DNA of 64,000 nucleotides. Source: Sabethes cyaneus (taxonomy: Eukaryota > Arthropoda > Insecta > Diptera > Culicidae). Positions 11,521-20,370 of this stretch are shown here, piece after piece (the stretch's first letter is position 1; each line of letters begins with the position of its first letter). The notes below the pieces were generated by a model. That model was not told the DNA's origin. It saw only the letters and a program-made list of their open reading frames with translations, and searched no databases. The translations under genes and the position numbers were made by a program. The DNA is taken from the NCBI RefSeq assembly GCF_943734655.1, contig NC_071355.1:205956939-206020938 (forward strand). Reading direction: 5' to 3'.

Positions 11521-11834
11521 TATAAGTGATTATTTTCCATGCAAAAATCTATGAAAAATAGCCAAAAATGAAAGAAAATTTTTTTGGCCGATTTTCGGAA
11601 ATTCCATTGTTCGAATTTCCACTTGTTTCGTGATAGAAGCGTTAACTCAACCCGCACCCACAGGCAATTATTTTGTAAAAAAAAAATTAACTCATACCTG
11701 TAAATTATTTTTTTGCCCCCACCCCCCCCGATTTTTCAAGCCAATTTCCAGGGGGGGTGACAAAAACTTTAAAAACAATTTGCAATGACCTTACGCAAAA
11801 AAATTTGATTTTTAGGAATTTTTAATTGAAGTTT

Positions 11835-11970
11835 CATCGTGAAACCCGAATTCATTCTTGCTTTTGATATATACGTTATTATTTTCCATGCAAAATCTTC
11901 CAAAATAAAGTCAAAGTCGACAAAAAAATTTTTGCCGATTTTCGGAAATTACATTTAAATAGAAAAAAAA
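11835..11970 (+). repeat. Partial tandem copy of MITE-1 middle section
   Basis: It repeats the block CGTGAAACC...CTTGCTTTTGATATATACGTTA, TTTTCCATGCAAAATCTTCC and GCCGATTTTCGGAAATTACA. The same block lies inside MITE-1 copy 1 (11104-11600, interrupted) and, uninterrupted, in copy 3. It shows the TATATACG target region without the nested element. Confidence 0.7.
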
Positions 11971-12159
11971 TTGCTGCGGGTTGGGAAATTTTTCGTCTTT
12001 ACAATAATGAATGCAAAATTCATATTATTTGTACATATGGTATTTTTCAAACATCAAACATTTAATTTAGATCCATTTGTTTCAAAAATAATGGACAAGA
12101 CAAGACAGCGACAGGAGCGAACGGTTGTGGCGCCAATGTTTATTTGACCGTCAACTCAG

Positions 12160-12296
12160 TATGTAGGGTAACCAACCTATTTTGGACCCCATCAGCAGCT
12201 GTACATAATTTGGACACTTCCATTTGATTCTGCTGTAAGTGTCCAAATAATGTACAGCTGCTGAAGGGGTCCAAAATACGTTGGTTACCCTACATA
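12160..12296. repeat. Hairpin MITE of about 137 bp
   Basis: TATGTAGGGTAACCAAC on the left is answered by GTTGGTTACCCTACATA on the right. The arms continue for about 60 bases (TTTTGGACCCC, AGCAGCTGTACAT, TTTGGACACTT) around a loop of about 17 bases. Transcription would give a near-complete stem-loop. No host coding sequence is affected. Confidence 0.82.
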
Positions 12297-12945
12297 CCTA
12301 TATGTATACATATGTAGATAATCTTTGATGTTGATAAGTACTTTACAACTTATAAATACAAAAATAGACCACCAATTTATTGTTGGAGAAGAACAAATAA
12401 TATTGGCTCGAAAAGGATTCCAATTTTTTTCATCATATTTTTACTTTTTTTACGATCCACTCGTTAACAAACAAAGTTTAGAGTAAGATTTGAGGCGCTA
12501 TTCACGTTCATTGAAAAATAACCCAATTTTCTTAACCTTCGGTTAGTCGCAACCTGCAGCAAACTCCCCTATTTATTTGCAAAAATTAAATGGCTTTTCC
12601 ATTTCCGAAAAAAAATCAACTTTTATTAAAATAGTGATAAAAATGTGGCAACACTGATGACAGCGATATTCACCGTTCACGTTCACTTCACATATCTCAC
12701 TACTCACCTTAAAGTACAGTGTTGTTAATTTATTTTTCAATTCCCAAATGTATGTATCGTTGAACATACTGAAATCATTTGATTTTTTCAACAGACAACC
12801 TATTAATATTTATCAAGTAAGCAAATATTAAATGTTAGGACTTTATTTTAATATGTTGTAAATAGTTATAAATACCGTAAAAAATATACCTACTCAGAAT
12901 CTGTACTCCGCTTAAATAAAATATAATATTTATTGTTTTCAGAAA
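12297..12945. other. AT-rich stretch, nothing recognised
   Basis: No ORF longer than about 70 codons and no repeat signature that I can identify. It is flanked by the hairpin MITE and by a retrotransposon tail. Confidence 0.5.
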
Positions 12946-12949
12946 CCGG

Positions 12950-13125
12950 TTCTAGTTGATTTCTCTTAATTACAGTTGCCTTTATATTAGATAAATTAGG
13001 GTTTTTAGTTAGTTATTAGTTATTAATGTACCGAAATCTTGTAATTAAAATTGTAAAAATTTTTCTTGGGGCGAACCAACCAACGGTTGAAAGCCTTATC
13101 AAATAGTAAATAAATAAATAAAACT
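12950..13125 (+). repeat. Probable 3' tail of a non-LTR element
   Basis: It reads GTTAGTTATTAGTTATTAATG, then GGCGAACCAACCAACGGTTG, then ends in TAAATAAATAAATAAA. A terminal TAAA/AAAT microsatellite is typical of Jockey/I-type 3' ends, and the Jockey-like copy at 41120 ends in the same repeat. There is no coding portion, so the assignment is tentative. Confidence 0.5.
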
Positions 13126-13361
13126 AGCGTTTTACCAGAGTTTTGGTAAATGCGTTTTAGAAATCTCATTTCAATAGAAAAAATTTACCTCTGTATCTAA
13201 ATAGCAAAACCCAATGAGTGACTCCTACAAACTATCCCTTTCTTAGATTGTGAATGATTATCAAATTTTAGGGAAAACCTTTTGGCAACCCTGCCTCTAA
13301 CCGACGACGTGCTCACGTTCCGTTCCGTTCCGTTTGAGTTTAGCTTTAGTTCTTCACTCAC

Positions 13362-13396
13362 TTCAGTTTGCCACCGGATCTCGTTCGTAACGGTTG
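13362..13396 (+). promoter_or_regulatory. Candidate Inr + DPE core promoter
   Basis: TTCAGTT at 13362-13368 matches the arthropod initiator, with the A at 13365 taken as +1. GGTTG at 13392-13396 falls exactly at +28 to +32 and matches the downstream promoter element RGWYV. There is no TATA box about 30 bases upstream. The strict spacing between the two motifs is the main support. The motif pair can still arise by chance. Confidence 0.45.
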
Positions 13397-13957
13397 TTTG
13401 ATTTGTTTTGTCCCGCGTTGATGCACAGTCACAGTGTTTGCCATTGTTATGCGTGACTCAAGCGAGTGCGAGCGTATATTGTATCCAGTTCTCTCGCGTT
13501 CGCGTTACACACACTTTTATTGTAGCTGAAAGGTGTGCTCGTTTGTTCCCCGTGTAGGCTCCCGTGCGATACATATTTGTGTGGTGTTATGGTGTTGTGC
13601 AGCCAAAAATTCGAATCTGCCGCCACCTTTTCGGCTCGGCCAAGTTTACATGCCTCCGAAAGCATAGATCTGTGTTGAGTGAGAGCAGCGCAGTGCGTGT
13701 GGCTTAGCCAAGTAGCTTAATATTGCATTATTTGCTACGTTCAGTGATAGATGTTAATGCAGTGATCAGTTTGGTGCATTATGAAGTTAAACACTTCATC
13801 GAAAAGTGTACGTCGTTAACCTCACGGTTAATTAGTGCTGAATTTAAATACAAAAAGTTGGATTAATTAGGATTGATACCGAAAGGGAGTTTCCCTCAGA
13901 GGCCTGGTGAAGCGAGGATTATTTGGCTCTACGGGCGATTCACACCAATACAGACAG
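13365..13957 (+). other. Candidate non-coding first exon of a host gene
   Basis: From the putative start, the sequence is richer in GC and CG dinucleotides than its surroundings (GTGAGAGCAGCGCAGTGCGT, TCTCTCGCGTTCGCGTTACA). It has many short stops in all frames and ends at a good donor, ACAGACAG followed by GTGGGT (13958). This is the look of an insect 5' UTR exon. No transposon signature occurs here. The matching acceptor cannot be fixed; candidates are 14473, 25077 and 52808 on the same strand. A coding role is unlikely. Confidence 0.4.
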
Positions 13958-14472
13958 GTGGGTGTTAAACATAAGAAAACAACTTAGATGCGGCGATCGC
14001 CACGACCCCAAAATTGTCCGATCGGTTTGGGCGTTAACCATGTACGGCGAACAATTTGTTGTTTGTTTTTAGATTATAAATGAATATTTCTTTGCTAAAA
14101 AACTAATTATTTTAGTTGCAATCTACGCGATACACTAGAACCTTATTTTGACACCTGTGGAATATACAATCTACCTAGTACTAAAGAATTTCAACAAAAA
14201 GGGCGTGGATCTCCCTCTCATTCCAGTATGAATACTGGTTTGGTGTCTTCAAATAGATAATAATTACTGGTAATGTTTAAGTCCCTTGATACAGTGATAT
14301 CCAGAAGAAGTTCTATATCCGGTTCCTTGGTGGTAACGTAAATTCTGGTGATGGCTATTTAATAATCCAGGTGAGGCTAGATTTTTGAGAGCTTCATTAC
14401 TCACATTTTAGTGATAGAGCTGCTAGCATTGCTGCTGTATGAGTGCGATTTGTTTTGCACAACCACCTTCAG

Positions 14473-14584
14473 CGATCACTTGTCATTTGACTGAGCCACA
14501 CCAACCAATGTGATGATCATACAAACACAGCCACCAAAGTGGGTTCGTCAACGACGGCAGGCGAGGCGAAGCCGATATCCAAAG
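14473..14584 (+). other. Weak candidate alternative 5' exon
   Basis: Preceded by TGCACAACCACCTTCAG and followed by AAAG then GTACCT. The enclosed 112 bases are GC-richer than their surroundings and contain stops in the frames checked. The acceptor has a poor pyrimidine tract, so support is low. Confidence 0.2.
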
Positions 14585-15165
14585 GTACCTACATACTTAC
14601 TTCGGTAATGATCACTAAGTGTCTTGTCTATTCGGCGCTTGGTGTATTCGATATAATTGTTGTGGACTAATCATAACACAGCATAAACTGTGCAAGGTGA
14701 AATTGATAATGGATTACTTGTGATTCATAAGTAAATAACATTGTGACCTGTCGTTCACTCTTTGTAGCTTTCTTTTTGCAAATCCTCTAATTCGTTCGGT
14801 TTTAAACAATGCCAAATCCATTGTTTTTGGCGAAAGACTACGTTTTACTGAACAGTAGGATGTCATTTCATAAAATCTAAAAATGCGAACATGACGAATA
14901 GTTGATGAGCTATACCAATTCGTATTTCTATCAGTCGGCTAGATTTTTTTTCTGCGAAACAAATAGTATACTAAAAACTCCACATAAGTAGTGATAATTC
15001 AACACTAGCGTGCTCAGACATAAATAAAAGTTAGGACACCCGACCCGACAGAAGAATGTTTTGGCCCTGAAAAACGGAGCAATCGTAGGATGGTGAATCT
15101 GCTATATTACTTGTCACAAAAATACAAACCGATCATGTTGAAAACTCCCGACTTTTGGGTGCAAC
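14585..15165. other. AT-rich stretch, nothing recognised
   Basis: No recognisable ORF, repeat or RNA gene lies between the candidate exon and the 12-bp minisatellite. Confidence 0.5.
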
Positions 15166-15169
15166 TGGA

Positions 15170-15685
15170 TTCAATATCGAAGTTGAAATTGAACTAGAAA
15201 TCGGACTTGACACCGGGAATTTAAGCAGACTTGAATTTAGACTGATTTGGGCTTGAAGTTTAGTTCAAATTGAACCGGAAAATGAACCTAAAATGGAATT
15301 TGAAACTAGACTTAAATGTGAAATAGTTTGGACAGGAAATTTTACTGCAGTTGTACTTGGAGTTAGACATGAAATCGAATCTAAACCAGAATAGGATTTG
15401 GATTTGAAATTTGACCTAAAATTAGTTTTGAAATTAAGATTGAATTGAAGAAATTGAAGAACTTAAAATTAGAATTGAAACAGTACTTTTAAATAGATAT
15501 AAATTGGATTTGAGATTGGACCTGAAGTTACATTTGAAATTATACTTGAAATTGGAATTCCAATGGTATTCGAAATTAACTTAAAATTTAAACGAAAATT
15601 GGAATTTGATTATACTTGAAATTGGGCTTAAAATTGGACATGCAATTGAACTTGAAATTGAGCGCGACATTGGACATTAAATTTG
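15170..15685 (+). repeat. Degenerate 12-bp minisatellite, block 1
   Basis: Units approximate TTGAAATTGGAC, for example TTGAAATTGGGC, TTAAAATTGGAC, ATGCAATTGAAC and TTGAAATTGAGC in succession near 15616-15665. Because 12 is a multiple of 3, the open frame encodes alternating hydrophobic and charged residues (LKLD-like). That frame is a by-product of the repeat. Related blocks are at 20130-20370, 47920-48225, 50470-50650 and 52155-52255. Confidence 0.85.
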
Positions 15686-16034
15686 ATATGCTCGCACCTT
15701 ACGCTTACTCCACTCATAAAGTTCTGTACAACCTCTGGCTGCAGCTTCTTCTGTACGAAACTCCACTTTTTCTTCATGCATTCGTTCGATTTTATCTCCT
15801 TGTGATGCTTCCATAGTGCCTGCTTCATAATAGTTCAGTATTTTTCAGTAGACCTTAGTTCCGGTGCGTTGGAGGAATTCATGTCCTTGGGTACGAAAGT
15901 GACCCCGTTGACTTCGTGCCACTCAAGGACATCCATTGAATAGTGGCACGAAGCTAGATCTAACCAGAAATTCGTAAGGCCCTCGTGTTGCTTCAACATC
16001 GGAAGCAGACGCTTCTGTAGACACTCCTTGAGGT

Positions 16035-16622
16035 TACTTACTTTCTTAGGTGGCTTGCCGCCTTAAAACAAACCCTGTTGAACAAAGTTTGTCCATGTAA
16101 CTCGGTTGAGGGTTACCGCTCTCCAACTCTTCGGACATCGAGTACTCTCCGCCAGATCTCGCTCCACCTGGTCTAATAATCTTTGTCTAACCATTTTGCA
16201 GGGTAGTTGTTCGGCATTCTTGCAACATGCCCTGCCCATCGTATCCGTCTAGCTTTAATCACCTTCTGGATACTGGGTTCGCCATAGAGCTGTGCGAGTT
16301 CATGGTTCATCCTCCGCCTCCATACTCCGTTCTCGTGTACGCCGCCGAAGATCGTTCTTAGCACTCGTCGTTCGAAAACTCCGAGCACTCGCAGGTCCTC
16401 CTCGAGCATTGTCTATGTTTCATGCCCGTAGAGAACAACCGGTCTAATAAGCGTCTTGTACAGAGTGCACTTTGTACGGAGACTTAGTCTGCTCGACCGC
16501 AATTGCTTGTGAAGCCCATAATAAGCACGACTTTCACTGATAATACGCCTCCGAATCTCACGGCTGGTATCATTGTCCGCCATTACCAGTGAGCCAAGGT
16601 AGACAAATTCGTCGACTACCTC
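16035..16622 (-). pseudogene. 5'-truncated RTE-like insertion with 11-bp target duplication
   Basis: The minus strand encodes EVVDEFVYLGSLVMADNDTS, TKCTLYKTLIRPVVLYGHET, VFERRVLRTIFGGVHENGVW, RRMNHELAQLYGEPSIQKV and RRIRWAGHVARMPNNYPAK. This is the thumb and C-terminal part of the RTE-like protein. The 3' tail is AAAGTAAGTAA on the element strand next to 16036. The direct repeat CTCCTTGAGGT at 16024-16034 and 16623-16633 brackets it and lies in the transposase coding sequence. Copy 1 of that transposon has the site only once (the complement of CCTCAAGGAGTG near 9751). Frameshifts near 16195 and 16410 make it a pseudogene. Confidence 0.9.
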
Positions 16623-16806
16623 CTCCTTGAGGTAGATCTGTCCATTTACAGTCCCGGTAGTCACGAACGGCGCACTCCGTTTGCCACATGAGCAGATCGC
16701 TTACCAAATCATGTATTTCTTGGCAAACTGAAAGTTTCTGCTTCCTTAGAACATTCATTCTAACCGCATTTCTCCTTTTATTCGAGAGTTTCGTAGTAAC
16801 GTTTAA

Positions 16807-17534
16807 GAGGGCATAGTACTTTTTCAATTAAAAAAAATCGAAATTTTTTTTATTGATTATTTCGAAAGATTAACATTTTGACCATATGTGTTTCAAGTCA
16901 TTTCGATGAATTCCAAAAATTGACAAAGTTACAGCTATTTGTACCGCACATGTCTGGAGCGATTACACAGCGAATAAAAACTTCAACGTTGTTTTTCTCG
17001 AAACCAGGTTTTGAAAGTCGGTACCATAAATATCTCAAGAACGGCTGAAGCAATTCTCATGATTCTTTTTTTGTTTCAAAGCTAACAAAATTATCTAGTG
17101 TTTGACCCATCCTTTTTTCGATATTACAATTTTTGTATTTTTAAGAAATGATTAAAGTCAATTTTTTCGGCTAAAAACCTTACTTTTATATTTGAATGTC
17201 CGCCATTTTGTTATGCGCTCGAATTTTAAAAAAAGGATGGGTCAAACACGAGATAATTTAATATTCTTTCATGTCGTTTTGGAATTTTTCAATTCGGATA
17301 AGCCCCCCAGCGCTAATCCATGGTACCGCAAATCATATTTTTTTCGAATGATCATGTTCAAGGAGCCGTAGGGGAGAGGGGAAGAGGTTCACATATGCAA
17401 ACAAAACTGCAAATATTAGTATAAAGTGCAATGTTTAGCAAGCAATAAACCCGAATCGATTCGCTTTTCGCGTTATCGAGAAAAAAATATTTGAAATAAG
17501 GCAAAAAATATGGTGTAAAAAGTACTATGCCCCC
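16807..17534. mobile_element. 728-bp non-autonomous TTAA element (piggyBac-like target)
   Basis: The ends GAGGGCATAGTACTTTTT and, inverted, GGGGGCATAGTACTTTTT are flanked by TTAA at 16803-16806 and 17535-17538. The paralogous DD37E copy near 9260-9275 has the uninterrupted site with a single TTAA, confirming the limits. An internal inverted repeat has GTGTTTGACCCATCCTTTTT near 17099 and its complement near 17228. It encodes no transposase. TTAA specificity is the piggyBac hallmark, but the terminal bases are not the usual CCC, so the family is inferred. Confidence 0.87.
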
Positions 17535-17660
17535 TTAATCACACGACTCACCGTTGACTGCACGATTCCGAGTTGTTTTCCAATGTCACGATGAGAGAGT
17601 TGAGGATTACGGGTAATTTTCTACAGCGTTTTTCCGTGAATTCGATGTGGTACCTCTTCT

Positions 17661-18335
17661 ATGTTCCGTTTTCTCTTTTTTCGGTCTCGTTTCTCGTCCT
17701 CATTTGTTCAGTTTTCCTTTTTTGGATGCCCCGCTTTTTTGTCTTTTCTATCTTTTTACTGTTTTCGGCTCCCATTTTTCCGTATTCTCTCCGTATTTCT
17801 ATGTTTTGTTTCCTGCGATTTCTTCTCTCTGTTCATTTTCTCTTTCCCTGCCTCGTTTTTCACCCTTTTCCTGAGTCCTAAATTTCGTCTGTTTGTCCCC
17901 ATTTTCAGGCCCGTTTCTCCTCTTTTCTAGTCTCATTCTTTATCATTTTGTACCCCTTTTCATGGTTTTTGGTCCCAGTTGTCCTTTTTTTTCTCTCTTT
18001 AACTCTTTTTCAACTCTATCTATCCCTCTCTCCCTCTATCCCTCTTTCTATCTTTAACTCTTTCTATCCCGTTTTTCATTTCTTGGTCGTTCGTTTTTTG
18101 CGTTCGTCTGTTCCGTCATTCCTCTTGTTAAATCATGCTTTTCTTCCGTTACTGTCACGTTCTGGTTTTCTTTTCTGTCTTATTCTCATTTTTCCTCCCA
18201 TTTTACTTTCTTTCCAATCCTCTTTCTGTTTCTCTATTCTCAAACTCCCGTATTTTCCCCTTTCTTTTCCTTATTTTCTATCCCCTTTTTCTCCTTTTTC
18301 ATTTTCTGTCCAGTATTGTTACCGGTCATTTTTAA
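17661..18335 (+). repeat. Pyrimidine-rich degenerate tract, block 1
   Basis: About 670 bases almost without A, built of variants such as CGTTTTCTCTTTTTC and TTTCCTTTTTT. It gives overlapping open frames of Phe/Leu/Ser-rich peptides in all three forward frames. No stable period is obvious by eye. Similar tracts are at 19805-19942 and, on the other strand, at 48950-50460. The ORFs are compositional artefacts. Confidence 0.75.
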
Positions 18336-18600
18336 ATGAAACGGTACCAATGCCATGGCGTCAAAGTTTTGTTTTTTTGTAGTGTGTAAGTCTAGTTATT
18401 AAGTGTAGTTTGTAAGAAAATTCGTAAATTAATTTTGTTTGTTCAACTAACTGGCTCTTTTTGATTGTTGTTAGTTTGATTTGTTTTGCCTTTTGATAAT
18501 ATTTTTGTATTTTTGTTTAACATAGAATAAGTATGTACTAACCCTTCTTAAATTCACCAACCGATAATCAGGCTACGAAAATTTTGCGGAAAAATAATCG
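18336..18600. other. Spacer, nothing recognised
   Basis: AT-rich DNA between the pyrimidine tract and the inverted repeat. No ORF or repeat match was noticed. Confidence 0.4.
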
Positions 18601-18603
18601 ATG

Positions 18604-18790
18604 TGAATGTTACCATTTAGTGAAGTGAGGAGACACTGTCTGATTGATGACTTAGGACCATAAAAGAGACCTTCGGCGTCCACTCCGGAACATCCAGACC
18701 AGGTGTTGGGGTTTAGTACGGAGGCTCTTAAAGGCTCCGTAAGAAATAACCTAAGTCAGAGACAGCCTCACTCATTAAATGGTAACATCC
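18604..18790. repeat. Inverted-repeat element (ATGTTACCATTTA ends)
   Basis: GAATGTTACCATTTAGTGA near 18606 is answered by the complement of TCATTAAATGGTAACATCC near 18772. Inside, GACTTAGGACC pairs loosely with the complement of AACCTAAGTC. It is about 185 bp with no coding potential, probably a miniature or fold-back element. No target duplication was resolved. Confidence 0.55.
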
Positions 18791-19800
18791 TTTTAAAACC
18801 CTCTGTAACGGAAAAACCGCAACGAAAAAGACGGCAAAAAGTCCGCACTAAATGAATAACCCCTTAAACGTTCCTGATCATCAACAGCTAAAATTATACC
18901 ACTCTCGTCTGCACGAAAAAGTGGTATCCGGTGGTGATAACAGAGGGAGAGGGAGGCAGGGAGATTGGCGACAAGAGGAAAGGAGGGGAGTTTGTTCGGG
19001 TTGATCACAGGCAGGAGAGGCAGGAGAGGCAGTTCAATAATCTTTAACAAGCTCGGACGGACATCCATTTTCCCCGTCGCGAGTCTTGATGAACCGGACA
19101 AAGTTTTAGGCAGCGTCGCCTAGTGAACCTTTGCTGCATACTGGCATACCATCCTGATTAGCACCGGTGCGAAAACCCGGTAGTGACCCGTTTAATAGAT
19201 GCGGAGATAAAAGCGCGTAGTGGCCTGAAGATCGGCCAAAGAAGGCCGAATGCTACGTGAGTGGTGATACGAGAATAGAGCTGGATTCCTCCCGGTTTAC
19301 CGGAGTTCCCTAATACGCTGGTTCGGGGAGCAGATCCGGTGTAGCACAAGGCGCGTAGAATCTACCACGTGGGTGGCGTGATCACCGCATCCATGGTTGG
19401 CTCCACTTTACGCAGTGAAGATCCCGTTCCAGCACACACACACACGTCCCGATCCCGTACGCATTTCGATCCTGTACGGATTCCCATCCAGGAAAAGAGC
19501 CACGGTCATCCAAGTCCGTCTCCTCTCCCTCCGTCGTTCGTCGTTCATCAAGGGTCCCAACATGTGATGTCCAGCGCTGCATCGATGAGTCGGTAAAATA
19601 AAGTTTGCATGCATGTAAGATTCTATCTTTTATATTCAAAATAGAGCCAGTATTCCATTCTTCTCCGTTCTTTGACGCCTTCTGGTGGTTCCGCTTCGTT
19701 TCGGGTAAGTTTCGGGTTGCATGAGTCCTCCGAAGGCCGACCCTGAGATAAAATTGAATTGAGCTAGCTGGGCTGAGTGTTCGAACCGACACTTATAGTA
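18791..19800. other. GC-richer unclassified segment
   Basis: Base composition is clearly richer in G and C than the surroundings (GGTGCGAAAACCCGG near 19165, GTACGGATTCCCATCC near 19475). The longest ORFs are 102 and 136 codons on the minus strand, neither recognised. It may be the 5' untranslated part of a retroelement or unique DNA. I cannot decide. Confidence 0.35.
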
Positions 19801-19804
19801 TGTC

Positions 19805-19942
19805 CTAGTATATTGTCTTTTCCGTTTTCTTTAGAGTAATTTCTTCTTTTCTCTCACTTTTCTTCTTTTGTTCTTCTGACCAGTTTTCGTGTTAGCCTCG
19901 TTTTCCCACTTTTCCCTCTCCGTTTTCTTCGTTTTGTTTGCT
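19805..19942 (+). repeat. Pyrimidine-rich tract, block 2
   Basis: Same character as the 17661-18335 tract (TTTCTTCTTTTCTCTCACTT, CGTTTTCCCACTTTTCCC). It is separated from the following 12-bp minisatellite only by a SINE-B copy. Confidence 0.7.
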
Positions 19943-19944
19943 TG

Positions 19945-20126
19945 TCTAACAAGCCATTCGTCGTATGTTCGAATCTCGGCTAGGCGAGGTGCTGCTGCTA
20001 GATATAGTCAGTAGGGTTTCCCCGTAACTGTCTTGTAGTCTAACAGTCGGCCGCGAAGTCTGTCGATAAAGAAGGGTGAAGTCTTAGAAAGTCGTTTAAG
20101 CCCAGTTAAGGCTTTTTGTTTTGGTT
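19945..20126 (+). repeat. SINE-B copy 3 (best preserved)
   Basis: It starts TCTAACAAGCCATTCGTCGT, has box-B-like TGTTCGAATCTCGG near 19968, then GTCAGTAGGG, CTGTCTTGTAGTCTAACAGT and CGCGAAGTCTGTCGATAAAG, and ends in GGCTTTTTGTTTTGG. tRNA-derived and non-coding. Use it as the reference for the family in this window. Confidence 0.8.
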
Positions 20127-20129
20127 TTT

Positions 20130-20370
20130 ACTTGCACTTGGAATTGGATTTGAAAACGGACTTGAAATCGGACTTGAAATTATACTTGAAGTTGGCCCTA
20201 AACTTAAAATAAGAATTGAAGTTGAGTATAAATTGGATTTAAATTGCATCTTAAATTGTGAAGTTCGGCACGTAATTAGAATTGCATTTAAACTTAAAAT
20301 TAAGCTTGGATTAGGCTTGAAACTAAACTTGAATTTTAATTTATATAACTGCAATTGAAATTAGACTTGA
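20130..20370 (+). repeat. Degenerate 12-bp minisatellite, block 2
   Basis: Units such as TTGAAATCGGAC, TTGAAATTATAC and TTGAAGTTGGCC follow one another with a 12-bp step. Same strand sense as block 1. Open in one frame on both strands because of the repeat. Confidence 0.8.

Larger units (their letters stand above)
10530..11830 (+). mobile_element. MITE-1 copy 1, host of nested insertions
   Basis: The left end ACTCAAATCTCGGTTTACGT (10530) is the complement of the right end of copy 2 (ACGTAAATCGAGACTTGAGT, about 39256-39275), so the family has inverted terminal repeats of about 22 bp. Inside are tandem units with GGACGTAAAAAAGAGGACAT (about 10556-10805), a GTTTTAAGCATCTTTACTT segment, GCCGATTTTCGGAAATTCCA and a G/C-rich CCCCCGATTTTTCAAGCC block near 11730. 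All of these except the tandem units are shared in order with copy 2 (38640-39276) and copy 3 (48330-48830). The right terminal repeat is missing here. Three other elements sit inside. No ORF is credible. Confidence 0.8.
15687..17660 (-). mobile_element. DD37E transposon copy 2, broken by two insertions
   Basis: Minus-strand pieces match the 9030-10240 element. The 3' coding end lies near 15690-15840 (MKQALWKHHKEIKSNECM). The PPN.PEL..IEKY area is near 15850, the catalytic D2 area near 15950, VTTGTVNGQIYLKE near 16640-16670 and the helix-turn-helix end near 16745-17600. A frayed terminal repeat (GTAATTTTCTACAGCGTTTT, then GATGTGG) lies near 17613-17660. About 300 bp, including the DDETY segment, is deleted between 16740 and 16760. 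An RTE fragment (16035-16622) and a TTAA element (16807-17534) are inserted. The copy sits exactly between a 12-bp minisatellite and a pyrimidine tract. It is dead. Confidence 0.85.

Noticed and set aside
17573..18382. Series of overlapping + strand ORFs resembling membrane proteins
   Set aside because: Pyrimidine-rich low-complexity DNA produces Phe/Leu/Ser-rich frames. No consistent single frame or start context.
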